Source: Sulfuritalea sp.
GTDB lineage: Bacteria > Pseudomonadota > Gammaproteobacteria > Burkholderiales > Rhodocyclaceae
DNA: 64,000 nucleotides
Assembly (NCBI GenBank): GCA_016708585.1
Contig: JADJFK010000013.1
Span: 186,001-250,000 of the forward strand
Reading direction: 5' to 3'
The position numbers and the translations under genes were made by a program. Numbering within the stretch: position 1 is the stretch's first letter; the number at the start of each line of letters is the position of its first letter. Shown here one piece after another: positions 1-7,652 of the stretch. Under the pieces are notes generated by a model. That model searched no databases. It saw only the letters and a program-made list of their open reading frames with translations, and was not told where the DNA came from.

Positions 1-242
1 CCTTCCTGATGATGATCACGCGGCAGAAGGCCATCACCCAGGTGGTCGGTTTCCTGTCGATGGAAAACGGCCTGTTCCTCGCCGCCACCAGCGCCACCTA
101 CGGCATGCCGATGGTGGTCGAGCTCGGCATCGCGCTCGACGTGCTGATCGGCGTCATCATCCTCGGCGTGTTCTTCTTCCAGATCCGCGACCAGTTCGAC
201 AGCTTGGACATCCGGCACATGGAACGCCTGAAGGACAATTAA
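1..242 (+). CDS. hyfE: Hydrogenase-4 component E (HyfE-like), C-terminal fragment
   Basis: This is the last 79 codons of a membrane protein whose start lies before the window. It shows two hydrophobic segments, roughly residues 20-40 and 45-60 of the visible part. These are joined by the sequence MENGLFLAATSATYGMP, which resembles the NuoK/MrpC-like fold of HyfE. It ends in a short charged tail (ERLKDN). It lies directly upstream of HyfF-, HyfG- and HyfI-like genes on the same strand, so it is the membrane arm part of the same complex. The family call rests on the short sequence plus this context. A 171-bp gap containing GC-rich sequence but no gene follows. Confidence 0.7.
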   Translation, partial: FLMMITRQKAITQVVGFLSMENGLFLAATSATYGMPMVVELGIALDVLIGVIILGVFFFQIRDQFDSLDIRHMERLKDN

Positions 243-413
243 CGCCCGTGACTTCGATAATCCGCCTCGTATCGTGAAACACAGCAACTTCGGCAGTATC
301 CGGCTGGCAAATGGGCCCGCCCCTCCCATCCTCCCCTCGCGGGGAGGCTATTGGTCGGCTCGCTGCGCTCGAAAATTACCGGAGGCGCTCAGCAGCGTCC
401 TGCAAGTTAAACC

Positions 414-1865
414 ATGGACTTCTTCGTCTTGATGCTCGCCATTCCCCTTGCCAGCGGTGCGTTGCTGACGGTGTTCGGCGAGCGCGACTGGGCTCCCAAT
501 CTCAACATCATCGCCAGCCTCGGCACCTTCCTCGCCGCCGCCGGCCTGACCACCGAGATCGTCGCCAACGGTCCGCGCTTCGCCTTCGGCGAGCAGTTCT
601 TCATCGACTCGCTGAATGTCTTCTTCGTCGCCCTGACGGCCTTCGTCGGCCTGACCACCAGCATCTTCTCCGGCCCTTACATGAGGAACGAAGCCGAGCA
701 TGGCCGCCTCAGCAAGCCGCGCCTGCGCCTCTACAAGAGCATGTACCAGCTCTTCATGTTCACCATGCTGGCGGCGCTGACCACCAACAACCTCGGCATC
801 CTCTGGGTGGCGATGGAAGCGGCGACGCTGACCACCGTGCTGCTGGTATCGCTCTACCGCACGCCGGCGAGCCTCGAGGCGGCGTGGAAATACTTCATCC
901 TCTGCGGCGTCGGCATCGCCCAGGCGCTGTTCGGCACCATCCTGCTCTATTTCGCCGCCGAGCGCGTGCTCGGGGAATCCGGCAACGCCCTGCTGTGGAC
1001 CCACCTGATCGACGTCAAGGGCCAGCTCGAACCGACCATCATGGCGCTTTCCTTCATCTTCCTGCTGGTCGGCTACGGCACCAAGGTCGGCCTGGCGCCG
1101 CTGCACAACTGGCTGCCGGATGCCCATGCCGAAGGCCCGACGCCGGTGTCGGCGGTGCTCTCCGGCCTGCTGCTGAACGTCGCGCTGTACGCCATCCTGC
1201 GCTGCAAGGTGCTGGCCGACGGCGCCATCCCCGGCGATTTTGCCGGCAGGCTGATGATCGGCTTCGGCCTGTTCACCCTGCTGGTTGCGGCCTTCTTCCT
1301 GTCGCGGCAGAAGGATGTCAAGCGCATGTTCGCCTACTCGTCGATCGAGCACATGGGGCTGATCACGTTTGCCTTCGGCATGGGCGGGCCGGTGGCCAAC
1401 TTCGCCGGCCTGCTGCACATGACCATGCACTCGCTGACCAAGTCGGCGATCTTCTTCGCCGTCGGCCACGCCACGCAGAAGACCGGCACGCAACTGATGG
1501 AAAACATCCGCGGCCTGATCAAGATCAATCCGCTGATCGGCTGGGGCCTGATGCTCGGCACGCTGGCCATCCTCGGCATGCCGCCCTTCGGCGTCTTCGC
1601 CAGCGAATTCATGATCCTCACCCATGCCATGAAGCACTACCCGTGGGCGACGCCGGTACTGCTGCTGGGCCTCGGCGTGGCCTTCGCCGCCATCTTCGGC
1701 AAGGTGCAGCCCATGGTGTTCGGCGAGACCGAGGCGAAGCGCCTGCCGCATGCACCGGCCATCACGCCGGTGTTCCTGCACCTGGGCATCGTGCTGATGC
1801 TCGGGCTTTACATTCCACCCTATCTCACGCGCTGGTTCCACGAAGCCGCGCGCATGCTCGGTTAG
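414..1865 (+). CDS. hyfF: Hydrogenase-4 component F-like proton-pumping subunit (ND5/Mrp antiporter fold)
   Basis: A 483-aa polytopic membrane protein of the NADH-quinone oxidoreductase chain 4/5 (antiporter-like) family. About 13 to 14 hydrophobic segments run the whole length. The family signature AEGPTPVSAVLSGLLLNVALY is around residues 240-260, with the conserved His and Glu of LPDAHAEGPTPVSA. A conserved membrane Glu (MEAATLT) and a Lys (HSLTKSAIFF) mark the likely proton path. In the family this subunit couples electron transfer to ion translocation. It lies between hyfE and the catalytic-arm genes and ends 2 bp before the next ATG. No strong ribosome binding site is visible, but ATG 414 fits the family N-terminus. 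Confidence 0.85.
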   Translation: MDFFVLMLAIPLASGALLTVFGERDWAPNLNIIASLGTFLAAAGLTTEIVANGPRFAFGEQFFIDSLNVFFVALTAFVGLTTSIFSGPYMRNEAEHGRLSKPRLRLYKSMYQLFMFTMLAALTTNNLGILWVAMEAATLTTVLLVSLYRTPASLEAAWKYFILCGVGIAQALFGTILLYFAAERVLGESGNALLWTHLIDVKGQLEPTIMALSFIFLLVGYGTKVGLAPLHNWLPDAHAEGPTPVSAVLSGLLLNVALYAILRCKVLADGAIPGDFAGRLMIGFGLFTLLVAAFFLSRQKDVKRMFAYSSIEHMGLITFAFGMGGPVANFAGLLHMTMHSLTKSAIFFAVGHATQKTGTQLMENIRGLIKINPLIGWGLMLGTLAILGMPPFGVFASEFMILTHAMKHYPWATPVLLLGLGVAFAAIFGKVQPMVFGETEAKRLPHAPAITPVFLHLGIVLMLGLYIPPYLTRWFHEAARMLG

Positions 1866-1867
1866 CC

Positions 1868-3487
1868 ATGTTCCTCTGCGACGATTCCGCCATCGACTTC
1901 ACCCCACAGCCTGGCGTCGGTGCGCCGGTCTGGTGCGGTCGCGCCGCGAACGGCGAGACGCTGAAGGACTTTGCCGCGACGGCGCGGCAGGTCGGCGGAC
2001 GCGTTGCGGCAATCTGGGGCAGTGACGAGCGTCGGCACGGCGGCGGCTTCCGCCTGCATTGTGTCTTCGGCCTGGATCGGGGCCATGCCTGGGTGAGCCT
2101 CGATCTGCCCGCCGATGATCCGGTTTATCCCGATCTGTCGGGTATTTTCCCGACGGCCGGCCGCATGCAGCGCGCCACCCGCGACATGGTCGGCATCGCC
2201 AGCGAAGGCGGCGACCAGCGGCCCTGGCTGCGCCACGGTGGCTGGCCGGCGGACTGGTATCCGCTGCGGCATGACGCCGAAGCAGAAAAAGGGGCCAGGC
2301 TCGAATTTAACGAATCTCAAAATTCGAACCAGGCCCCTTTTTCTGCGGGTTTCCCCAATTTCCCCAGCGACTACGATTTCGTCAAGGTCGGCGGCGAGGG
2401 CGCGCACGAGATTCCGGTCGGCCCCATCCATGCCGGCATCATCGAGCCGGGGCACTTCCGCTTTTCGGTGGTCGGTGAGCGCGTGCTGCGCCTGGAACAG
2501 CGCCTGGGCTACCAGCACAAGGGCGTCGAGAAACTCTTCATCGGCGCCGACATCGCGCGCGGCGCACGCCTGGTCGGCCGCGTTTCCGGCGATTCCACCT
2601 GCGCCTATGCCTGGGCCTACGCCGCCGCGGTCGAGGCGGCATGCCGCGTCGAGCCGCCGCCGCGCGCGCTTGCCGTGCGCGCGCTGCTGCTGGAACGCGA
2701 GCGCGTCGCCAACCATCTCGGTGATCTCGGCGCGCTGGGCAATGACGCCGCCTTCGCCTTCGGCCTGACCCAGTTTTTCCGCCTCAAGGAAGACTGGGTG
2801 CGGCAGAACGCCAGCCTGTTCGGCCACCGCTTCATGATGGACTGCATCGTGCCCGGCGGCGTGACCGTCGATGCGGACGCTGCCGCGCTGGCCGCGATCG
2901 TCGAGCAGTGCGGCGCCATCGAAGCCGCGGTGAAGGAATTGCGCGAGCTCTACGACGGGCACCCGGGCCTGCAGGACCGCTTCGCCACGACCGGCATCAT
3001 CGACAGCAACCTGGCGCGCGAACTCTCGCTGACCGGCATGGCGGCCCGTGCCACGGGGATCCTGCTCGACGGCCGGGCGCACCGCCAGGGCTACACGCCG
3101 CCGCCGCCCTATGCCGCGCTCGGCGTGCGGCCCGTCACCGACGAGCGCGGCGACGTCGCCGCCCGCGTCGCGGTGCGCTTCGATGAAATTGCGGAATCGC
3201 TGCGTTTGTTGCGCACCCTGGCGGTCGGCATGGCGGCCGGCGACACCCGGGTCGACCTTGCGCCGCCGGCCGGCGCCAGCGGCCTCGGCGTGATCGAAGG
3301 CTGGCGCGGCGAGGTGCTGGTCGGCGTGCAGTTCGACAACGATGGCCGGCTGGCCCGCGTCCATCCCCACGATCCGTCATGGCAGGCATGGCCGGCGCTG
3401 GAGCACGCGGTGATGAACGACATCGTTCCCGATTTTCCGCTGATCAACAAATCCTTCAACCTGTCCTATTCCGGGGTGGACCTGTGA
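1868..3487 (+). CDS. hyfG: Hyf/Ehr-type large subunit (NuoC-NuoD fusion) without NiFe cysteine ligands
   Basis: A 539-aa fusion. Residues about 1-135 resemble NuoC (30-kDa subunit, motif YPDLSGIFPTAGRMQRATRDM). Residues about 165-539 resemble NuoD/HycE (EIPVGPIHAGIIEPGHFRF, LGYQHKGVEKL). In HycE-type hydrogenases the N-terminal site is C-G-I-C and the C-terminal one is DPCxxC. Here the first region reads RVSGDSTCAYAW (R238 to W249), with Ser240 and Ser243 where the Cys pair belongs. The C-terminus ends NLSYSGVDL with no Cys. It is therefore unlikely to hold NiFe and fits the hydrogenase-related (Ehr) group. A 65-bp palindrome at 2282-2346 encodes part of the linker. The longer open frame upstream of ATG 1868 overlaps hyfF and is not coding. 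The stop overlaps the next start (GTGA). Confidence 0.85.
   Translation: MFLCDDSAIDFTPQPGVGAPVWCGRAANGETLKDFAATARQVGGRVAAIWGSDERRHGGGFRLHCVFGLDRGHAWVSLDLPADDPVYPDLSGIFPTAGRMQRATRDMVGIASEGGDQRPWLRHGGWPADWYPLRHDAEAEKGARLEFNESQNSNQAPFSAGFPNFPSDYDFVKVGGEGAHEIPVGPIHAGIIEPGHFRFSVVGERVLRLEQRLGYQHKGVEKLFIGADIARGARLVGRVSGDSTCAYAWAYAAAVEAACRVEPPPRALAVRALLLERERVANHLGDLGALGNDAAFAFGLTQFFRLKEDWVRQNASLFGHRFMMDCIVPGGVTVDADAAALAAIVEQCGAIEAAVKELRELYDGHPGLQDRFATTGIIDSNLARELSLTGMAARATGILLDGRAHRQGYTPPPPYAALGVRPVTDERGDVAARVAVRFDEIAESLRLLRTLAVGMAAGDTRVDLAPPAGASGLGVIEGWRGEVLVGVQFDNDGRLARVHPHDPSWQAWPALEHAVMNDIVPDFPLINKSFNLSYSGVDL
2282..2346. repeat. 65-bp palindromic element inside hyfG
   Basis: Arms 2282-2308 and 2320-2346 are inverted repeats matching at 25 of 27 positions, with an 11-bp loop. 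The outer part is GCAGAAAAAGGGGCC and its complement. It looks like the REP/BIME-type palindromes mobilised by REP-associated tyrosine transposases: a GGGGCC-type stem with an AT-rich apex. It keeps the reading frame and sits exactly in the linker between the NuoC-like and NuoD-like domains. No transposase is nearby. Confidence 0.8.
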
Positions 3488-3999
3488 TTCCCCTGCTGCG
3501 CCACATCTTCCGCACCGGCATCCTCACCGAGCCGCCGCAGCCGGCCGGCGCGGACGACCCGCGGCGCGAAATCGACCGGCTGCACGACGAGATCCTGCGG
3601 GTGCTGGGCCGCGCGCTGACCATCCGCGAGGTCGATGCCGGTTCCTGCAACGGCTGCGAGCTGGAGGTCCACGCGCTGAACAATCCCTACTACAACCTCG
3701 AAGGGCGCGGCATCAAGTTCGTCGCCAGCCCGCGCCATGCCGACATGCTGCTGGTCACCGGCCCGGTGACGAAGAACATGGAGAACGCGCTGCGCATCGC
3801 CTACGACTGCACGCCGGATCCCAAGCTGGTGGTGGCGGTGGGCGACTGCGGCTGCAACGGCGGCGTCTTCGGCGAGAGCTATGCGAGTTGCGGCGCGATC
3901 GGCAACGTGGTCGGCGTCGATGTGCGCATTCCCGGTTGTCCGCCGACACCGCTGGCCCTGATGCAGGGCATCCTGGCGGCGGTGCGCACGGCGAAGTAG
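3484..3999 (+). CDS. hyfI: Hyf/Ehr-type small subunit (NuoB-like [4Fe-4S] protein)
   Basis: A 171-aa NuoB-family protein, the electron-transfer small subunit that contacts the HyfG-like large subunit. Motifs are AGSCNGCELE, GDCGCNGGVFG and PGCPPTP, which supply the cysteines for the N2-type [4Fe-4S] cluster. Start GTG 3484 overlaps the hyfG stop as GTGA, giving the expected N-terminus IPLLRHIFRTG; the open frame extends upstream, but only inside hyfG. It is the last gene of the operon. About 45 bp later the convergent lldD-like gene ends, with a copy of the AAAGTCGGCGCC repeat between and over its end. Confidence 0.87.
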   Translation: MIPLLRHIFRTGILTEPPQPAGADDPRREIDRLHDEILRVLGRALTIREVDAGSCNGCELEVHALNNPYYNLEGRGIKFVASPRHADMLLVTGPVTKNMENALRIAYDCTPDPKLVVAVGDCGCNGGVFGESYASCGAIGNVVGVDVRIPGCPPTPLALMQGILAAVRTAK

Positions 4000-4027
4000 G
4001 CCTGTCCGGACGCTGCCGGCGGGGTGC

Positions 4028-4054
4028 GAAAAGTCGGCGCCTGCGCTACGGCGA
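4028..4054 (+). repeat. Dispersed ~28-bp repeat, copy 1 (core AAAGTCGGCGCC)
   Basis: AAAAGTCGGCGCC is followed by a GC-rich stretch ending TACGGCGAT. It lies between the convergent hyfI and lldD-like genes and overlaps the last codons of the latter. It aligns with copies near 39911, 48830, 52732 and 58564 (non-coding), and with coding copies at 27802 and 55806. Confidence 0.65.
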
Positions 4055-5227
4055 TGCGTCGAGCAGCGCTGCGCGATCCAGCGCCGCGACATCGGTGACG
4101 CCGGTCAGCGCCAGCGCGACGGCCATTTCGGCGCGCATCATCGACAGCATGTGCGCCACGCCGGCTTCGCCGCGGGCGGCCACCGCATAGCCCCACGCGC
4201 GGCCCAGCATGCAGGCGCTGGCGCCCAGCGCCAGCGCCTTGACCACGTCCAACCCGTTCCGGATGCCACCGTCGAGCAGCACGTCGAGCCTGTCGCCGAC
4301 GGCATCGACGATGCGCGGCAAGGCATCGGCGCTGGCCGCGACGCTGTCGAGCTGGCGGCCGCCATGGTTGGAGACGACGATGCCGTCGGCGCCGGCGGCC
4401 GCGGCCAGGCGCGCGTCGTCCGCATCGAGGATGCCCTTGAGCAGGATCCTGCCCGGCCAGTGCTGCCGCACCCAGGCCAGGTCGTCCCAGGTCACGCGCG
4501 GATCGAACTGGCCATCGACCCAGGCCTTGAATTGCGGCAGGCTGCGGGCGAAGGGCACCGCCGCGGTCAGGTTGCCGAAGCCCAGCGGCCGGCCGCGGAT
4601 GCCCACGTCCAGCAGCCAGTGCGGATGCGAGAGCAGATCCCATGTCTTGCGCAGTTTCCCGGCGGCGGATGCCGCGCCGCCCATGCCGTTGCGGATGTCG
4701 CGATAGCGCGCGCCCATCACCGGCAGGTCGACGGTCAGCACCAGCACCGGGCAGCCGGCCGCCTGCGCCCGCGCCATCAAGTCCCGCGCGAAGCCGCGGT
4801 CGCGCATGATGTAGAGCTGGTACCAGAAGGGCGCCGCGGTCGCGGCGCGGACCTCCTCGAGCGAACAGACGGAAACCGTCGATTCGCAGAAAGGCACGCC
4901 GGCCGCCGCCGCCGCGCGCGCCGCCTGCACCTCGGCACGCCGCGCCAGGATGCCGGCCAGTCCCAGCGGGGCGAGCACCAGCGGCAGCGCGAGGTCCTGG
5001 CCCAGCACGCGGGTGGAAAATTTCAACTGCGAGACGTCGCACATGACGCGCTGGCGCAGCCGCAGCCGCTGGAAGGCGCGCCGGTTCTCGCCCGCGGTGA
5101 GCTCGTCGTAGGCGGCGCCATCGAGGAAATCGAACAACTGGCGCGGCAGCCGGCGCCGCGCCAGCTCCCGGTAGTCGCCGGCCGTGGCCGGGGCAAGGCC
5201 GAGCCCGCGGGTTTCATTGTCGGTCAT
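4046..5227 (-). CDS. lldD: FMN-dependent alpha-hydroxy-acid dehydrogenase (L-lactate dehydrogenase-like)
   Basis: A 393-aa TIM-barrel flavoprotein of the LldD/glycolate oxidase family. It oxidises an (S)-2-hydroxy acid, probably L-lactate, to the 2-oxo acid. Visible motifs are the N-terminal DYRELARRRLPRQLFDFLDG, APLGLAGI, FWYQLYIMRDR, VLTVDLPVMGARYRD, the catalytic VSNHGGRQLD (His and Arg) and LLDGGIRNGLDVVKAL. ATG 5227 gives the family N-terminus; the frame upstream of it is inside the previous gene. It overlaps the end of the GGDEF-EAL gene by 14 bp, so the two are probably translated together. Substrate is not certain: mandelate or glycolate oxidases share the fold. Confidence 0.85.
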   Translation of the reverse strand: MTDNETRGLGLAPATAGDYRELARRRLPRQLFDFLDGAAYDELTAGENRRAFQRLRLRQRVMCDVSQLKFSTRVLGQDLALPLVLAPLGLAGILARRAEVQAARAAAAAGVPFCESTVSVCSLEEVRAATAAPFWYQLYIMRDRGFARDLMARAQAAGCPVLVLTVDLPVMGARYRDIRNGMGGAASAAGKLRKTWDLLSHPHWLLDVGIRGRPLGFGNLTAAVPFARSLPQFKAWVDGQFDPRVTWDDLAWVRQHWPGRILLKGILDADDARLAAAAGADGIVVSNHGGRQLDSVAASADALPRIVDAVGDRLDVLLDGGIRNGLDVVKALALGASACMLGRAWGYAVAARGEAGVAHMLSMMRAEMAVALALTGVTDVAALDRAALLDASP

Positions 5228-7100
5228 GGGCACTCCCGGATGCTTGCGCCGGTGCCGGCGCGACCAGCAGTTCCATGAGTTCCGGCAGGTCCATCGGCAG
5301 CCCGATGTGATAACCCTGCAGCAGGTCGCAGCCCGCTTGCGCCAGGCATTCCGCCTGTATCGCCGACTCGACGCCTTCCGCGATGACCAGCAGGTCGATG
5401 GCATGGCCCATGGCAATGATGCCCCTGACCAGCGCCATGGCTTCGGCGTTTCCCGGCAGGTCGCGGATGAAGCGCATGTCGATCTTCAGGATCGATATCG
5501 GCAGGTCGCGCAGGTAGGCCAGCGACGAATAGCCGGTGCCGAAATCGTCGATCGCGATTTCGATGCCCTGCGCGGCGATATCGTCGAGCATCCCGATGTG
5601 CGTATCGCCCTGGTCGATGAACACGCTCTCGGTCAGCTCGATCTTGATCGCCTGCGGCGTCAGTCCGTGGCGCGCCAGCGCGCCGAGGATGTCGGCCGCC
5701 AGCCCTTGCTGCGCCACCTGCCGGGCCGAAACATTGATCGCCACCGGCGGCACGGCCAGCCCGGCGGCCTTCATGCCGGCGATGTCGCCGCAAACCAGTT
5801 CGAGCACGATGTCGCCGATGGCCCGGATCAGGCCGGCTTCCTCCGCCACCGGGATGAATTCCATCGGCGAGATGGGGCCATGTTGCGGGTGGTGCCAGCG
5901 CACCAGCGCCTCGATGCCCTCGATGCGTCCGCTGCGCGTGGAACGCTGCGCCTGATAGACGACCTTCAGGTCGCGCTGCGCCAGCGCACGGCGCAGCCCG
6001 GCCTCGATGTCGAGCCCGCGCTGCGTTTTGGCGCCGAGATGCTCGGAAAAGAAGCGATGGGTGTTCTTGCCCGCCTGCTTGGCGTGGTACATCGCCAGGT
6101 CGGCGTTGCGCAGGGCGCTTTCGACGTCGGCACCGTCGTCGGGAATCATGCAGATGCCGATGCTGAAACCGATGTGGGCCGGCGCGTCACCCGTCGCAAA
6201 GGGCTCGGCGGCGGAGCGCACCAGGTTTTCCGCCACCAGCGCGGCGGCGTCGACGGACTGGGTGTTGGTCAGGATCACGGCGAACTCGTCGCCGCCGATC
6301 CGGGCGACGATGTCGGAGGCGCGCAGCGTCTTGCCCAGCCGTTCGCCGATGGCCTTCAGCACGATATCGCCGGTCTGATGGCCGAAGCGGTCATTGACCT
6401 TCTTGAAGCCATCGACGTCGATGAACAGCAGGGCCGAACCGCCGCCTTCCCGGGAATGGCGCTGCAGCGCCTGCGCCAGCCCGAGTTCGAAGGCATGGCG
6501 GTTGGCCAGCCCGGTGACGCGGTCGTAGAGCGCCATGCGCTCGATCTCGCTTTCCGCCGCGGCCATCTGCAGGCGCATGCGCCGGCTGACGGCGTTGCCC
6601 AGGGTTGCCGACACGATCAGGATCAGGACCATGCTGCCGAACACGCGCAGCAGTTCGATATACAGGTGGTCGAGCGAGGCGCGCAGGGAAATCAGCCCGA
6701 CATCGCGGTTTTCGAGGCGCACCGGCAGGGAAAGCCTCAGCTCGGAAAGGGAGAAGACATGTCCGGCCGGCGGCGCGACATTGCCCAGCACCGGCGTGCT
6801 GCCCGGGCGTTCGAAGCGCGCCATCAGGCTGCCGTCGAGGCGGTAGATGCCGGCTTCGATGATGATCGGCGACGACTCCGCGGTGCCGATGATTTCGCCG
6901 GCCGTGCGGCCATCCTCGAAGACGATGGCCGCGGTCAGGTTGGCGCCCAGCAGTCGCGCCTGCATGGTCAGGCCCTGCAGCAGGTCTTCGCGCTTGCTGT
7001 AGCCGTGGTAGCCGAGCAGCAGCAGCAGCGCGAACAGCAGCGCCGTGCCGGTCGAGAGCATGCTGAGTCGCCAATAGCTGTGCAGTCGCGAGCCGTTCAT
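5214..7100 (-). CDS. Membrane GGDEF-EAL protein with periplasmic sensor (YfiN-like input)
   Basis: A 628-aa c-di-GMP enzyme. One TM helix lies at about residues 12-32. A periplasmic CHASE8-like domain follows (KREDLLQGLTMQARLLGANL, AAIVFEDGRTA), then a second TM near 150-170. The GGDEF domain has an intact VARIGGDEFAVIL near residue 267. The EAL domain has IEALVRW near 396, NVSARQ and IDDFGTGYSSLAYLR. Both active sites look complete, so it could synthesise or degrade c-di-GMP. It starts 3 bp after the stop of the YfiR-like gene and downstream of a TonB receptor. In Pseudomonas, YfiR represses the CHASE8 cyclase YfiN, so that is the likely partner here. Confidence 0.88.
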   Translation of the reverse strand: MNGSRLHSYWRLSMLSTGTALLFALLLLLGYHGYSKREDLLQGLTMQARLLGANLTAAIVFEDGRTAGEIIGTAESSPIIIEAGIYRLDGSLMARFERPGSTPVLGNVAPPAGHVFSLSELRLSLPVRLENRDVGLISLRASLDHLYIELLRVFGSMVLILIVSATLGNAVSRRMRLQMAAAESEIERMALYDRVTGLANRHAFELGLAQALQRHSREGGGSALLFIDVDGFKKVNDRFGHQTGDIVLKAIGERLGKTLRASDIVARIGGDEFAVILTNTQSVDAAALVAENLVRSAAEPFATGDAPAHIGFSIGICMIPDDGADVESALRNADLAMYHAKQAGKNTHRFFSEHLGAKTQRGLDIEAGLRRALAQRDLKVVYQAQRSTRSGRIEGIEALVRWHHPQHGPISPMEFIPVAEEAGLIRAIGDIVLELVCGDIAGMKAAGLAVPPVAINVSARQVAQQGLAADILGALARHGLTPQAIKIELTESVFIDQGDTHIGMLDDIAAQGIEIAIDDFGTGYSSLAYLRDLPISILKIDMRFIRDLPGNAEAMALVRGIIAMGHAIDLLVIAEGVESAIQAECLAQAGCDLLQGYHIGLPMDLPELMELLVAPAPAQASGSAHDRQ

Positions 7101-7103
7101 CGC

Positions 7104-7652
7104 CTACTCGATCAGGCTGCGCGCCAGGCGCAGGAGTTTCGAGCTGGCGCCGAGTCCGCTCGACTTCATCGCGCGCAGATTGATGTCGAAACCGATGCGC
7201 CCGCCATCGCCATGGATGCCGATCATCGCGCCGCGGTCGAGCGCGCCGGCCCCTTCGGCGAGGATCAGCAGCGCCCTGCCGTGCGCCACCAGGCGCAAGC
7301 GGGCAAGCAGCTCCGGGCTGCCGGTCTCGACCATGACCGCGGCGCAGGCGTCAAGGTCATTCGGCGCGGCGCCGACGCGAAGTATCCGCAGCGAGTGTCC
7401 CTGCACGGTCTTGTTTTCGTGCCGGCGCAGGGCCGTGGTAAGGGCGCCTTCCTCGAGCACGCAGAGTTTCAGGTCGCCGCCGGGGGCCGGCTGCGCCGGC
7501 CACTGCACGAACAGCAGCAGGTTGTAGATTACCGCCGCCTTGACTTCATTCGCGTCAGCGCGTTCGGCTGCCGCGGCCGAACGTCCGGCCGTGGCCAACA
7601 GTGCGGCGAACAGCAAGGCGGCCGGCAGCGCCGCACACAGGCGACGCCCCAT
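7104..7652 (-). CDS. YfiR-like periplasmic protein (DUF4154)
   Basis: A 182-aa protein with an N-terminal signal peptide (hydrophobic LPAALLFAALLATAG, cut near SAAAAE). The mature part has the YfiR pattern: EVKAAVIYNLLLFVQWP, LKLCVLEEG, LDACAAVMVETG, and a C-terminal IGFDINLRAMKSSGLGASSKLLRLA. YfiR proteins sit in the periplasm and inhibit a membrane cyclase. Start ATG 7652 shares one base with the stop of the TonB receptor gene (TGATG). The gene lies between the receptor and the GGDEF-EAL protein, consistent with a three-part signalling unit. Confidence 0.85.
   Translation of the reverse strand: MGRRLCAALPAALLFAALLATAGRSAAAAERADANEVKAAVIYNLLLFVQWPAQPAPGGDLKLCVLEEGALTTALRRHENKTVQGHSLRILRVGAAPNDLDACAAVMVETGSPELLARLRLVAHGRALLILAEGAGALDRGAMIGIHGDGGRIGFDINLRAMKSSGLGASSKLLRLARSLIE

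Noticed and set aside
311..1867. Long N-terminal extension of the hyfG frame
   Set aside because: It overlaps all of hyfF in another frame and is Arg/Pro-rich shadow sequence; ATG 1868 gives a normal subunit.
1868..3487. Functional NiFe hydrogenase large subunit
   Set aside because: Both cysteine ligand motifs are absent, so hydrogenase activity is not supported.
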